From Cordia subcordata (lineage: Eukaryota; Streptophyta; Magnoliopsida; Boraginales; Cordiaceae), in assembly GCA_028554755.1 (NCBI GenBank), contig JAPTOF010000020.1, forward strand, positions 8,003,001 to 8,067,000: a DNA stretch of 64,000 bases, in the 5' to 3' direction. Shown here in pieces: positions 11,050 to 21,766 of this stretch. The notes under the pieces were generated by a model. The model was not told where the DNA came from, ran no database searches, and saw only the letters and a program-made list of their open reading frames with translations. Each line of letters starts with the position of its first letter. Positions within the stretch are counted from its first letter, which is position 1. Made by a program: the position numbers and the translations under genes.

Positions 11050-12423
11050 TCTAAAGATGAGGACTAGAAAAATAATTTTCTTGTTGAGCAAATGTGACAT
11101 CAACAGATACATAAGTTTTACGAGTGATGGGATTGTAACACTTGTACCCTTTCTGAGTAGGTGAATACCTTACAAAGACACATTTGATAGCTGTAGGGTC
11201 TAAGTCGCTTTGACCATGAGAGTGAACTTGAACAAAATGAGACACAATGAAAACTTTGAGAGCTAATTTAGTTAACACATTGAAATTTGGAAAAATATTG
11301 TTAAAAAACCTCCATTGGGCTTTTAAAATCAAGGACCCGAGATGGAATTCGATTTATAAGATGAGCTGCAGTGAGGACAGCTTCCCCCAAAAAAGATTTT
11401 GGAACATTCTTTTGAAACAAAAGACATGTACAAAAGCTAAAAAATGACCATTTTTTCTTTCAGCAATCCCATTTCGCTGAGGTGTGTTAACACATGAATA
11501 GTCATGAATAATTCCCTTATTTTGAAAGTATAAGGATAAAGTCTGATTCTTCAGATTAAAATAGTCTATAGCATTATCTGTCCTTAACCTCTTAATTCCA
11601 ACATTAATTGATTTTTGATAATTTTATGGAAAAGAGGAAAAATGTTGTTCACGTCAGACTTCTGTTTTAACAAATAAATTCATGTAACCCGTTTACAATC
11701 ACTAATGAACGAAACAAACCAACGAGCCCCTGAAATGTTAGGGACTTGAGATGGACCCCAAATATCACTGTGGATCAAAGAAAAAGGATTGTAATTCTTT
11801 AATTGCTCAAAGGAAAGGAAACATGTCGGTGTTTAGCAAATTCACAAACATCACAGTGAAAATCATTTATGTTAATACTCTTAAACAAGGATGGAAACAT
11901 GATACTAAGAATTTAAATGAATGATGTCCAAATTTAAGATGATGAAGCCAAATTTGCTCTTTATTGGAAGAAGATTTGCTTGATAGAAACGAGAGAGGTC
12001 ATTTTTGCTCATTGTTCACCTGGTTGCTTGGTAACTCAAGATAATAAAGACCACATCTCACCTTAGCATGTCCAACCATCCTCTTCGTAACTTAGTCCTA
12101 AAATGGACAAGAAATATCAGATACCACCACATTGCAATTTAGATCTTTTTTCAGTTGATGAACAAATAAAAGGTTTTAGATAACTTAGGTACATGTAGCA
12201 CAGTTTTAAGGATCATGGATGGACTTACAACAATGTCTCCCTGGCCGGCAACAGACGCTAAGGATCCATCAACAATGGTTATTTTTCTATTGCTAGGGCA
12301 GAGATGATAAGTGAGGAATTTGCATAAAGAATGGGTCATATGATCAATTGCCCCAAAATCAATGACCCAGGAATTCAAAAAATCTAAACATGGGGCATTT
12401 AAAGCGTACAAGGAATGGAGCAT
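11050..12423 (-). pseudogene. Copia GAG-pre-integrase and integrase, copy 1
   Basis: 'SWVIDFGAIDHMTH' (12423-12151) is the protease/pre-integrase start with the catalytic DSGA-type motif degraded (DFGA). Further on are the integrase motifs 'RTDNAIDYF' (second catalytic Asp retained), 'NTPQRNGIAERKN' (catalytic Glu) and the C-terminal 'KCVFVRYSPTQKGYKCYNP'. Stops and frameshifts are present throughout. Confidence 0.8.
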
Positions 12424-12649
12424 ACCTAAATTTGCTAAGGAATAGGTACATACAGACTTCTCTAATGACTCAAGGAGAAATCTTAGCCTCCCAAAATGTC
12501 TTCTTTGATGATTTCATTTTGCTGTCCACCACTAAAATTTACAACATCATGTGATATATTTTCTTTAGATTGAGCCGTATGTACTTGACTTCACTGTGGT
12601 CCATTTCTAGACCTTCTATTCCACTAAGAACTTTGTGGTTTTCCATGAA

Positions 12650-13680
12650 GCGTCCAACAATGTTACTTGGTCTGACGAGGCCTTTTGCAATAGTTGCACC
12701 AAAGATTATCCTTGTTTGAGGGCTGATCCTTTCTTCCAACTTCTAAATTTGTAGAATTGTCAGTCGAGGTCTTTTCAACATTAAAATTTGGTTTGTCACC
12801 ATTGATTTTTCCTAGCATTATTGATCCTTCAACTGGTTGAGAGTAAAGCATAATTCTCCTTTGACCTTCAACTGGTTGAGAGTAAAGCATAACTCTCCTT
12901 TGACTTTCTTCAGCAATGATGATGGATATGGTTTTATTCAATGAAGGTAATCATGTTTTCCCAAAATTTGAATTTTGACATGTCAAACTTAGCATTATTG
13001 ATCCTTCAACTGGTTGAGAGTAAAGCATAACTCTTCTTTGACTTTCTTCAGCAATGATGATAGAGATGGTCTTATTCAATGAAGGTAATCATGTTTTCCC
13101 AAAATTTGAATTCTGACCTGTCAAACTCAACATTCAAACTAGCAAGAAAATCATAAATTCGTTCCCTTTCAATGAAATTCTTTAGGGCCACTACATCAGT
13201 ATTGCATTTCATCTCAATGGAGCAATAATGGTCTACTCCGTTACTAAAAGATCTCCTTGTTTTGTGGCAGAAATTTTGGTTTTAATTGCAAACACTCAGA
13301 CAACATCTTTTACCTTAGAATAAGTCTATTCTGCAACTTCCTATGTTTCTTTAGATCTTGATAGGAACATAAATATATACTGATTTCTGGTTGCATGGAA
13401 TTCCATAACCAAGATGTGACCATGGAATCCTCTTCATCTTAAGCATTAAAATTGGGATCTCTCTTCTTGGGCCTAGTCCTTAGGAGATGACTCAATTTTT
13501 CCTTTCCTTTTAAAAAGGTCCGAACCACTTGAGACCCCTTCATATAGTTTTTGCCATTCAATCTGTATGCAAATTGAATGTTTTGTAAGTCTCCAATTTG
13601 ACTAACTGTCACATCCTCAAATTGGGCAGCAAATTGTGATGGAGTACTGGTAATTTTTTCAGTTAAGGCAGTGATTTTGT
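12650..13680 (-). pseudogene. Copia gag remnant, copy 1
   Basis: The minus strand near 13650 reads 'QFAAQFEDVTVSQIGDLQNI', then 'LNGKNYMKGSQVV', typical of plant copia gag. The CCHC knuckle near 12690 reads CNYCKRPRQTK followed by a stop and HCW, so its His is lost. A segment of about 165 bp is duplicated in tandem (12820-13125). Confidence 0.75.
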
Positions 13681-13739
13681 ATTTCTATTATTGTTTGATT
13701 GAGTGTAAGAAATTTCATCAATAAAGGCTAAATAAAGAA

Positions 13740-14126
13740 GAAAGGTGCAAATTACTTTGTTGTTGAACAAACAACAAAGTAGAGAATGCAAATTAAGGGT
13801 CAAAGGTATGGCTTGGCAATGAAGGCCTAATGTAATAAAATTCTTGATCCTAGAGAGAAACCTAAATCTCCGGATTCCATGAGAAAAAATCTGGATTTTT
13901 TTGTATATCTAAAATGCTTTGTCGTTTACATAGTATTTATACGACAAGATAGAGCTACTCTAAGAAAGTTAGGCATTCTATCAATCCCTAGAAATCAGGA
14001 CAATATATTTACGGCTAATCTCCTATAACTGGAATTCAAATCCATCCCTACAATCACTACTATTCACATAAATCATGGAAAATTCACATAAATTATGAGA
14101 TTTAATTTGGATTTGAATTTCCAACA
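13740..14126 (-). mobile_element. Copia 5' LTR, copy 1
   Basis: Starts TGTTGGAAATTC on the minus strand at 14126 and continues to shortly before gag. The inner border is approximate because no clear tRNA-Met primer site was found next to it. The corresponding copy 2 LTR starts at 24332. Confidence 0.5.
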
Positions 14127-14589
14127 TTTCCCATAATACCCATAACATGCTCTTCACAAAGAGTATTTACCCAACTCATTTATTATGAAATAGAAAACGT
14201 ACAAATAAAATTCTGTTTTGCAGCCAATCCTACCATTTTTTTTAACGATATTACATGGTCTATATAGGTATTTAATTATAGTTATTAGCAAAATGTCCTT
14301 CCTTAACTATATAATTCGTGTCTAACCCTACACCTGTGAATAGGGTTACTAAAATTTGGCATAAGTGGATAGTTGAAAAATATTTTAGTCCTTTTATGAT
14401 GTTTGTAATATTATCCCAATCTAACATAAAATGAATTAAAAAGAAAAAAAGAAAATTGGCTATTGATTAAGGGTTGAATGCATAGCTTGCTGAATGGCCA
14501 CATGGTGTCTCTTAAGTAATGACCATGGGTGGGAGAAGCATCATTCATCTTGGCTTCTTAAGTAGATATTACTGAAGTAGATAGCGTAA

Positions 14590-15385
14590 GTTGTGAATAT
14601 AGCATCTCTTTACACATTCCGTACTTTATCTTCTCTAGTTCTATATTTTCACACTTACAATTTTTATATTATAGGTTTACAAATTCTGTGCTACAAGTTT
14701 TATATTATATGTTTATAATTTTTATATTTTATTGTTCATAAATTTTATAGTGTAGGTTCACAAACAAAATGTTATATGACAATCCATTACAGTAGATAAC
14801 ATCATTGCAAAATGGTCGAGCTTTATAAATAAATTTCTAAGCATTTTCATTATTTTACACTAAATAAATCTCTAGTTTCATTAAGAACAGGGAAAACAAT
14901 AGAATTAAGTGTGACAACAAGAGAAGAGGAGCATGGTATAATAACCCAATATAATATACACTCATAGTACGATAAACTAAAAGGTACATGGTGCACGGCC
15001 CAATAGATCTAACAATCTGGGCGTCCGAACACAACACAACAACCGGACACCGGTGACGCCTCCGATTGCGAGTTACGAAGTCGTTCACAAATTGTGAACA
15101 TATCTTAAAAAATCGTACATAGGTAATTTATCATTGTAAATATATGATATAAAATTTTTGAATATATAAGATAAAATTAATGGATAAGTAAATTGTGAAT
15201 AATTAAAAGTTTTGAACATAAAGTGAGTTAAAATTGTAAACATATAACATGTGATTTGTAAATAATTAAAAATTATAAATATATAGTATAAAAATTGTGA
15301 ATTTATAATAACAAAGTGTGAACGCACTATTGTGAGATGCACAGTACTAGATAAGTGCATAAAGTTTAGGGTGCATAGTATCCCG
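14590..15385. mobile_element. Inverted-repeat element upstream of NLR copy 1
   Basis: The part at 14945-15385 has ends resembling 'aatatacactcata' and, inverted, 'tatgcaccctaaac', with an interior full of 'gaacatataatataaaa'-like phrases. The block at 14590-14780 carries the same phrases in inverse orientation. Copies recur at 24790-25632 (by duplication) and independently at about 45455-45985. It ends about 130 bp before the NLR start codon, so it lies in the promoter or 5' UTR. The element class is unknown. Confidence 0.55.
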
Positions 15386-15511
15386 TGCCATGGATAGACT
15401 GATATTCCTGCATGTCTGCATTTACGAGCTAATAATAACCATGGTGTCTTATTCTTGGAGGGTACCAGGCTTAAGATCTCTTTACAACCTAGAAAAGAAC
15501 AATTGCTAAAG

Positions 15512-18500
15512 ATGGAGGTGCATTACTTAAATATCTCCGAATCGTTGTCTCTTCTCGAGATCCAAGAAAAAAGATACGAGAGCAGTATAGACGGTGACTC
15601 GTTGAAGGATCATATAGTTCCCCTCAAACTTGGGCTTCCATTTCTAAAGACATTTCTTCGCTTCTCAAACAATAGAACCCTTAAATTGCGTATTAAAAAT
15701 ATGGTTTACAATTTGTGGTGGGAACTTCACTCGCTCTCCAGAGGGCCAAAAGATGCAAGTCACATCTGGTACTGGGATTCTGTGTATTCTAGTTTGCGTG
15801 AAAAGATGAAGAATGTCATCGTCAAGCCAGAAACCAGGGAATATGATGACATATTTTTGGAATTCTTTGACAACAAGAGATACTTCAAGGAAATAAATGA
15901 TTTTCTTCTAGAGAGGTTAGGGGATTTGCTAAGTGGTAAGGTTGATTTGATTCCTTTGGCAAAAGAGATTGAAGACCTCAGAGAGAAGCTAATACTTCTG
16001 AAAGCTTTGTTTACATATCTGGCAAATAAACAGATACACGTCGCCGAAGAAAACAAAGAGTTGTTGAGTCCTCTTGTTGCTTTGCTTGAAAAATCAGCAC
16101 GTCTCATGTTCTTATGCTTGGTTGACAAAATGGATGAAGAGATGGGATTTGCAATGAAGCGTAAACTGTCTTACCTAAAAGAGGAGATCAATGCCAATGA
16201 GATCTATATGCTGGTCCTGAGAGCTTCAATGTTATCTGAATCAAGACACAATCACCTGGAAAGTGAATTTTATCTCCTTGACAATCAAATAAGGCTTCTA
16301 GATTGTAACATTCATCTGAATGATCCGAGCTTGAAGCTATATGACGAGCTGAAAATGCTTCAAACGTTTCTTGCAGATCTGGCACATGAACAGAAGATAA
16401 AGAAATTCAGTTATCTCGTAACATCCATTGAAGCCATTACTTGTAAGGCAATACCCATCCTTTATTCATGTTGTTACAGAAACATGAAAGAAGACATGGC
16501 TAGGAAAGTGCTTGGCGCATTAACTGAGGTTCTTGACCAAATCGAACATATTCAGGCAGAGGTCAAAGAGACTGAGTCATATGTCTATCCTGAAACAGAT
16601 GGATTAGGCTTTCTCGATCAGTTTCCACAACATCTGGAGCAGCAGCAAGAATCTCAGCTAGAATTGACTGAGATCTTGAAAAATCAAATTGAAACACTCC
16701 ATGGGGATTTTGCTTACCTCAGATCATCTTTTCTGAAAATAATGAAGCAACAACATAATGAGTATGAAGAACTGGGAGATCTTTGGACACGCATCATAGG
16801 CTTGGAATACCAGGCAGAACACGCCATCAACTTTCACCTGGTACAAAATGCTCCTCTCTCTCTTGTAATGTCATCACTTTCTCAAATCACAGAACAAGTT
16901 AAACTTATTAGATCAACAGTAACATTGTTCTATGATGGGGAGAAGAAGACTTCCACTCATATTACTTCTCAAAATATTGACGTAGCTCCCTTTAGAGTAG
17001 TGGCTTTTGAGAATGAAGTAGTAGGTTTTGAGGATGAAACACACAGGATAATGGAGCAACTTACTCATGGTGGAAGGCGACTAGCTGTTTCCTCAATTAG
17101 TGGCATGGGTGGAGCTGGCAAAACAACTCTAGCCAAAAAAATATTTCAAAATCTTTCAGCCATTGGGCACTTTGCAATTCAGGCATGGTGCTATGTTTCT
17201 CAAACATATAAGAAGAGAAATTTATTGCTTACCATTTTAGATTACCTTATCGAAGCTACCAATGGACTTCACCGATATAATGATGAGGAGTTGGCAGAAA
17301 GGGTTTACGTACAATTGAAAGGCCGTAGATATCTGATCGTCCTTGATGATATATGGGACATGAGCGCATGGGATGATTTAAGAAAGTGTTTCCCTGATGA
17401 TGGAATTGGTAGCCGTATTCTCATAACTACTAGATCACAAAATGTGGCTTCACAAATTAATGCATATGGTGGGGTCCATTTTCTTCATCCATTATCAAAT
17501 GATCAGAGTTGGGAGTTACTGCAAAAGAAATTGTTTCAATATGAGAGCTGCCCTGTCGAACTTTTGGAAGTGGGAATACAAATTGCCCAAAGTTGTGAAG
17601 GACTTCCTCTTGCAATTGTTGTCATAGCTGGATATCTTGCAAAGGTGGAGAGAAGAGTTGACACGTGGAAGGAAATTTCACGAAACTTATTTTCAGTTTT
17701 GATGAGTGGAGGTCGGGTTAGGGCCTTGCTAGAATTAAGCTACAATCATCTCCCAAATTACTTGAAATTATGCTTTTTGTATATTGGAGCATTTTCCAAA
17801 GAGGGAGAACAAATTCCTTCTCGCAAATTGACATGGTTATGGATAGCAGAAGGATTTGTACAAAATACTGAGCATAAAAATTTGCAGGATGTAGCTGAGG
17901 ATTATTTGATGGATCTTATCGACAGAAGCCTAGTAATATCTGCTGGAAAAAGTTCAGATGGAGGGCTCAAAGCATGTCGTGTTGTTGGTCTCATCCGTGA
18001 GTTCTTGTTGGAGAAAGCAAAAGAAGAGAGTTTGTTGCAAGTGATGCAGGTAGACCCCTTCTCTAAATTTTTCAAAGTATATGATCAACATCGGCTTAGC
18101 ATTTGTTTCAAGAGAGATTACCTAACAGAACCAAAGCCATTCGGCGGTAGTATTCATTCACTGTTGCATACTGCCACTGTGTATCCCTATTATGTCATGG
18201 AAGTCTCATTTCAGAACTTCAAGCGTCTGAGAGTGTTGCATTTAGGTTGTATAAACATCAAGTCTTTCAGCGAAATAGTATCTCTGATTCATTTGAGGTA
18301 CTTGGCCGTGGGAGCTAGAATAACTTTTATCCCATCCTCAATAGCTAAGCTTTGGAATCTGCAATTCTTTCTTGTCGAAGCCAATGGACTAGATTCCGAT
18401 AACAACGTCGACATACCAGATTCGATCTGGGGCATGGTAAATTTGAGGCATGTGCATATAAATCATCGTGCTTGTTTTAAAGTACACAACAGAATTATAG

Positions 18501-19159
18501 ACTCCCCTTTATCCGATAATTTAGAAACGTTGTCCACACCACTCTTCTCTTGTAAAGAGGATGCTGAGAAGTTGCTGAGGATGCTACCAAACCTTCGGAA
18601 ATTAAAATTCGTATTTCCGTCTCGTTGTCCATTTCCGACATTGGACTTTCTCCGTCAACTTGTGTCACTGAAGGTGATTTTCCATAAACCACAGTATGGG
18701 CCACGTGAAAGTCACTTCAACGCCCCTGTTCAATTACAGAAATTGACTCTTTTCAACTCCGCACTTTCATCGGATGACATTTCAAGAATTGGAAGGACAC
18801 TTCTAAACCTAGAGGTTCTCAAATTAATAGGTTGGGATTCAGGTGAAACATGGCAGATGGATGACGAGGACTTCCCAAAGCTGAAATATTTGAAACTAAG
18901 GCGTGTACAGGTTGTGGTGTGGAATGCTTCATATGATTCTTTTCCCACACTTGAGCAACTAGTGTTGGAAGACTGCAGCAATCTTGAGGAGCTCCCTAGT
19001 GCTCTTGGAGATATTCCCACCCTACGGATGATCACAGTGATAAATTGCAATCCTTCTTTGCACACATCAGTAAGAAGAATTGAAGAGGAGCAGCTCGATT
19101 TCGGAAATGAGGACCTTAAAGTTTATGTCCATCGTAAGGAACGACAATATAACGAGTAA
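15512..19159 (+). CDS. R1-type CC-NB-ARC-LRR immune receptor, copy 1
   Basis: Intronless ORF of 1215 aa. I chose the ATG at 15512 because the frame further upstream opens only at a non-ATG codon, and copy 2 has its ATG at the same place. Residues 1-475 form the long R1/Prf-like N-terminal region, with a possible CC end around EYQAEHAI (432-439). NB-ARC follows: P-loop GMGGAGKTT (531-539), kinase-2 LIVLDDIWD (608-616), RNBS-B ILITTR, and GLPLA (697-701). The winged-helix segment has LCFLYIGAF and WLWIAEGF. The MHD position reads VVG (824-826) instead of M/V-H-D. LRRs run from about 904 to the end. Such proteins are cytosolic sensors of pathogen effectors that switch by ADP/ATP exchange. The ligand is unknown. 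The lost His and Asp of MHD may make the switch constitutive or inactive. Closest known type by eye is the late blight resistance R1 homologues. Confidence 0.93.
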   Translation: MEVHYLNISESLSLLEIQEKRYESSIDGDSLKDHIVPLKLGLPFLKTFLRFSNNRTLKLRIKNMVYNLWWELHSLSRGPKDASHIWYWDSVYSSLREKMKNVIVKPETREYDDIFLEFFDNKRYFKEINDFLLERLGDLLSGKVDLIPLAKEIEDLREKLILLKALFTYLANKQIHVAEENKELLSPLVALLEKSARLMFLCLVDKMDEEMGFAMKRKLSYLKEEINANEIYMLVLRASMLSESRHNHLESEFYLLDNQIRLLDCNIHLNDPSLKLYDELKMLQTFLADLAHEQKIKKFSYLVTSIEAITCKAIPILYSCCYRNMKEDMARKVLGALTEVLDQIEHIQAEVKETESYVYPETDGLGFLDQFPQHLEQQQESQLELTEILKNQIETLHGDFAYLRSSFLKIMKQQHNEYEELGDLWTRIIGLEYQAEHAINFHLVQNAPLSLVMSSLSQITEQVKLIRSTVTLFYDGEKKTSTHITSQNIDVAPFRVVAFENEVVGFEDETHRIMEQLTHGGRRLAVSSISGMGGAGKTTLAKKIFQNLSAIGHFAIQAWCYVSQTYKKRNLLLTILDYLIEATNGLHRYNDEELAERVYVQLKGRRYLIVLDDIWDMSAWDDLRKCFPDDGIGSRILITTRSQNVASQINAYGGVHFLHPLSNDQSWELLQKKLFQYESCPVELLEVGIQIAQSCEGLPLAIVVIAGYLAKVERRVDTWKEISRNLFSVLMSGGRVRALLELSYNHLPNYLKLCFLYIGAFSKEGEQIPSRKLTWLWIAEGFVQNTEHKNLQDVAEDYLMDLIDRSLVISAGKSSDGGLKACRVVGLIREFLLEKAKEESLLQVMQVDPFSKFFKVYDQHRLSICFKRDYLTEPKPFGGSIHSLLHTATVYPYYVMEVSFQNFKRLRVLHLGCINIKSFSEIVSLIHLRYLAVGARITFIPSSIAKLWNLQFFLVEANGLDSDNNVDIPDSIWGMVNLRHVHINHRACFKVHNRIIDSPLSDNLETLSTPLFSCKEDAEKLLRMLPNLRKLKFVFPSRCPFPTLDFLRQLVSLKVIFHKPQYGPRESHFNAPVQLQKLTLFNSALSSDDISRIGRTLLNLEVLKLIGWDSGETWQMDDEDFPKLKYLKLRRVQVVVWNASYDSFPTLEQLVLEDCSNLEELPSALGDIPTLRMITVINCNPSLHTSVRRIEEEQLDFGNEDLKVYVHRKERQYNE

Positions 19160-21019
19160 GTCAGACATGAATGCAGTTGAATTTCTTTCTTTTGCAATTA
19201 ATTCTATTATATACTCAGAAACGGGATGCTTCATAGTCAAAATAGAATAACATCTGAGACAACTCTTCAATAATAAGAAGTAGCTTTCACAGTTTTCGTT
19301 CATCAAAACACGCTTTCCCTTTGCCTGTTTCTTCTAGTACTATCATGTTTTATTAAGACAATGATAATCTTAAGCTATTAAATTTCCTCCGGAAATAGTT
19401 AGCTACCACTTTACTCTTAAGTAATTTGAGATATCAGCTTCTGTTAGTTAAGTTTGGTGCCAAAATTCTAACTTCTAAAGTTAGCATGATAGTTATCCGA
19501 CAAAGGCCTAAGTTAAGGGTTAATTTCTAAAACTTACAGCGGTTTAAGTACTATGTCTAAAAGACAAGGGCTATAGTCTTATATATTAATATAAAAATAA
19601 AAGATTGGCTACAGCCCTCTAGTCAAGCACATTCTCTTCTCCGGCCTCTATGTTGAATTAGGGGGTGGGGAATGGGAGGGAGAAAGAGAGCAGCCAAAGA
19701 GGAAGAAAAGAAATAAAAGAGAAACAAAAGAAGAAAGAGGTACAAGAGAAGAATTGCACCTTAACAAAACTAGGAGAAGATTGAATCATCTAGGGGAGAT
19801 CTTATTAGTTTGTATATATATGTAGACCACATGGTCGACAAAATGTCTACATGGATGCTTTACATGATGTGTCCTCGTAGTGTACTGTTTTATACGGTAG
19901 CTGAGAGTGTTTTTGATGGTGGAATTATTTGGTGGATATAGAAGATTGCGTGTACTGTTGTTGGCGCCATTTATGTGCGGTGCTCATGCGGTGTGTGAGT
20001 GTGTACTGATCTCCTGTGTGTGCGTTTGTCAAGCAGTCTGGTAGGTGTAATGATCAGGCCTTAACAAACAATTAGGTCACCGCTATGTAGCAAGCCACTA
20101 AGTAGCAGTTAAGAAATATTGTGACCGCCAAATAAAGCATGGTCTTTGTGGTAACTACAAGACTTTGCAGAATACATCCTGAGAGTTCATGCCGCAATGT
20201 CGATTGGATGTCTTCTAAAAGTTTAATACTCTAGCTTGTGGAATTGAGTGATGGATCATGTGAAAAGATTGGTTATACAGTAGTCTTTCGCTGGTGCTTT
20301 TAAAATTAAATTAGTTTCAGAATATACTTAAGAGTACCAAGTCAAGAGTTTGATGAAGAAGTCCCTAGATCTGATAAATTTCCTGACCCTTGAATGAGAC
20401 AGTTATTTGGTGTATTCATTATTGGTGGTAGAGGTAAGCCCTGTGAAAAGTGTACAATTCATTAAGATTCTTATTTATACTGCAAACTAGAAATTCAAAT
20501 GCATATCTATGAGTTCGTATTCTATGCCACTACAGTATGGAGTTTACGTGCGTTTCTAAAAGATTGTATTCTTGGGTATGGAGTTTAAGGGATTTTCTTG
20601 GGTTTCTATTAGAGTTAAAATCAACCTTATTGGGCTTGTTTTTCTTCTTCGCTTATCCTATTATGGAAGAAAATGACATGTCTATCTTTGTCCATTTTGT
20701 ACAAGTTTTGCTCTCTAATTTCCAGGTTAGGCTTATTCTTCTTTTATGGTCAGTCCATTTTGGATTAGTGATGCTCTATTAGTTCCACTGCAAGACTGCT
20801 TATTTGTTCAACCCAATTTCCGGTGGACTCCTAAAGTTTCAGATCTTATCTTGCTCGGATTGGGTTTATATTTCGTTCTTCCAATAATCCAGTTGAAATT
20901 CCGTGCATACTTTTTGTATAAACATTTTTTTGGCATTCTGAATTGGTAATATCCAGATTTTTTTGAAATTCATCAGATCTTTTCTGTAAATTGTATTAAC
21001 TAGCTTTCAGCAATTAATC
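19160..21019 (+). other. 3' flank of NLR copy 1, conserved in unit 2
   Basis: This block is almost the same as 29405-31210. It includes a purine-rich stretch (about 19670-19750) and short overlapping plus-strand ORFs at 20537-20782 and 20746-20949 that resemble no family and are hydrophobic by composition. It may be 3' UTR and intergenic sequence. The conservation is explained by recent duplication, so it is not evidence of function. Unit 2 lacks about 32 bp present here around 20150. Confidence 0.5.
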
Positions 21020-21766
21020 ATATGAGGTTTGTGGGATGGTGACAGTGTTTAGATGGGTGAGAAAAGCTTTATGTAAGGGCAATAATTTTTCAAATGACAC
21101 AAAATGGGTTAAAGGATATTGTGTTTACTTTCTAACCTTTTTTCTCATGGCTACGGGTAGATCCAAGTCGAAAACAATTGGCGATGTTCTAACAGAAGGG
21201 CTTACATCATTCCCAAGTGATGATTCAGTCTTTTTGAACTTGCATAGGATTGATCACGGGCTTTGTTCTTCTCGAGTCGACATGTAGTGTCTTTGAGAAA
21301 GTAAGGTTTATTGCACTTAATTGTCCTTCAAAAAGATTAGGAGATGACCTTGTAGGCTCTTCAAAAGTGGATTCAGAAATGAGTTGAGGTTTAGAAGTGA
21401 ATTCAATTCGCAAGGTGATTCTCTCAAAAATAAATCCTTGTCCTCCATAGATAATGTCTTCCCCTGAAGATGAGGACTAGAAAAATAATTTTCTTGTTCA
21501 GCAAATGTGACATCAACAGATACATAAGTTTTGCGAGTGATAGGATTGTAACACTTGTACCCTTTTTGAGTAAGTGAATACCTTAAGAAGACACATTTGA
21601 TAGCTGTAGGGTCTAACTCTCTCTGACCATGAGAGTGAACTTGAACAAAATGGGACACCTCCGAAAACTTTGAGAGCTAATTTAGTTAACACATTGAAAT
21701 TTGGAAAATATTGTTAAAAAACCTCCATTGGGCTTTTAAAATCAAGGACCCGAGATGGAATGCGAT

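Larger units (their letters stand above)
9036..14126 (-). mobile_element. Ty1/copia retrotransposon, copy 1, full gag-pol order, degenerate
   Basis: On the minus strand, 5' to 3', it contains a 5' LTR starting TGTTGGAAATTC at 14126, gag (about 13680-12650), GAG-pre-integrase (12423-12151), integrase (about 12000-11050), reverse transcriptase (about 10560-9704), RNase H (9682-9070) and a polypurine tract (ctcccccgc on plus, 9036-9044). INT before RT is diagnostic of copia. Frameshifts and stops interrupt every domain, so it cannot be autonomous. The part above 10569 is repeated at 21026-24332, and the RT/RNase H half is present once. Confidence 0.85.
10569..21019 (+). repeat. Tandem duplication unit 1 (about 10.45 kb)
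   Basis: Starts at 'ggtttatgggatg' inside the copia RT linker and ends at 'tttcagcaattaatc'. The same order of sequences recurs from 21026: copia gag-INT, LTR, inverted-repeat element, NLR gene and 3' block. Unit 1 has a 44-bp internal repeat at about 10630-10700 and an internal duplication of about 165 bp in gag (12820-13125), both absent from unit 2. Confidence 0.9.

Noticed and set aside
15455..15511. Upstream extension of the NLR copy 1 reading frame
   Set aside because: It opens only at a TTG codon. The first in-frame ATG is 15512, matching the ATG in copy 2.
15760..16128. Antisense ORFs inside both NLR genes (also 26008-26355, 28465-28857)
   Set aside because: Shadows of the coding strand that recur only because the genes are duplicated.
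20537..20949. Overlapping plus-strand ORFs conserved in both duplication units
   Set aside because: Conservation follows from the recent duplication. There is no domain, plausible start context or splice structure.
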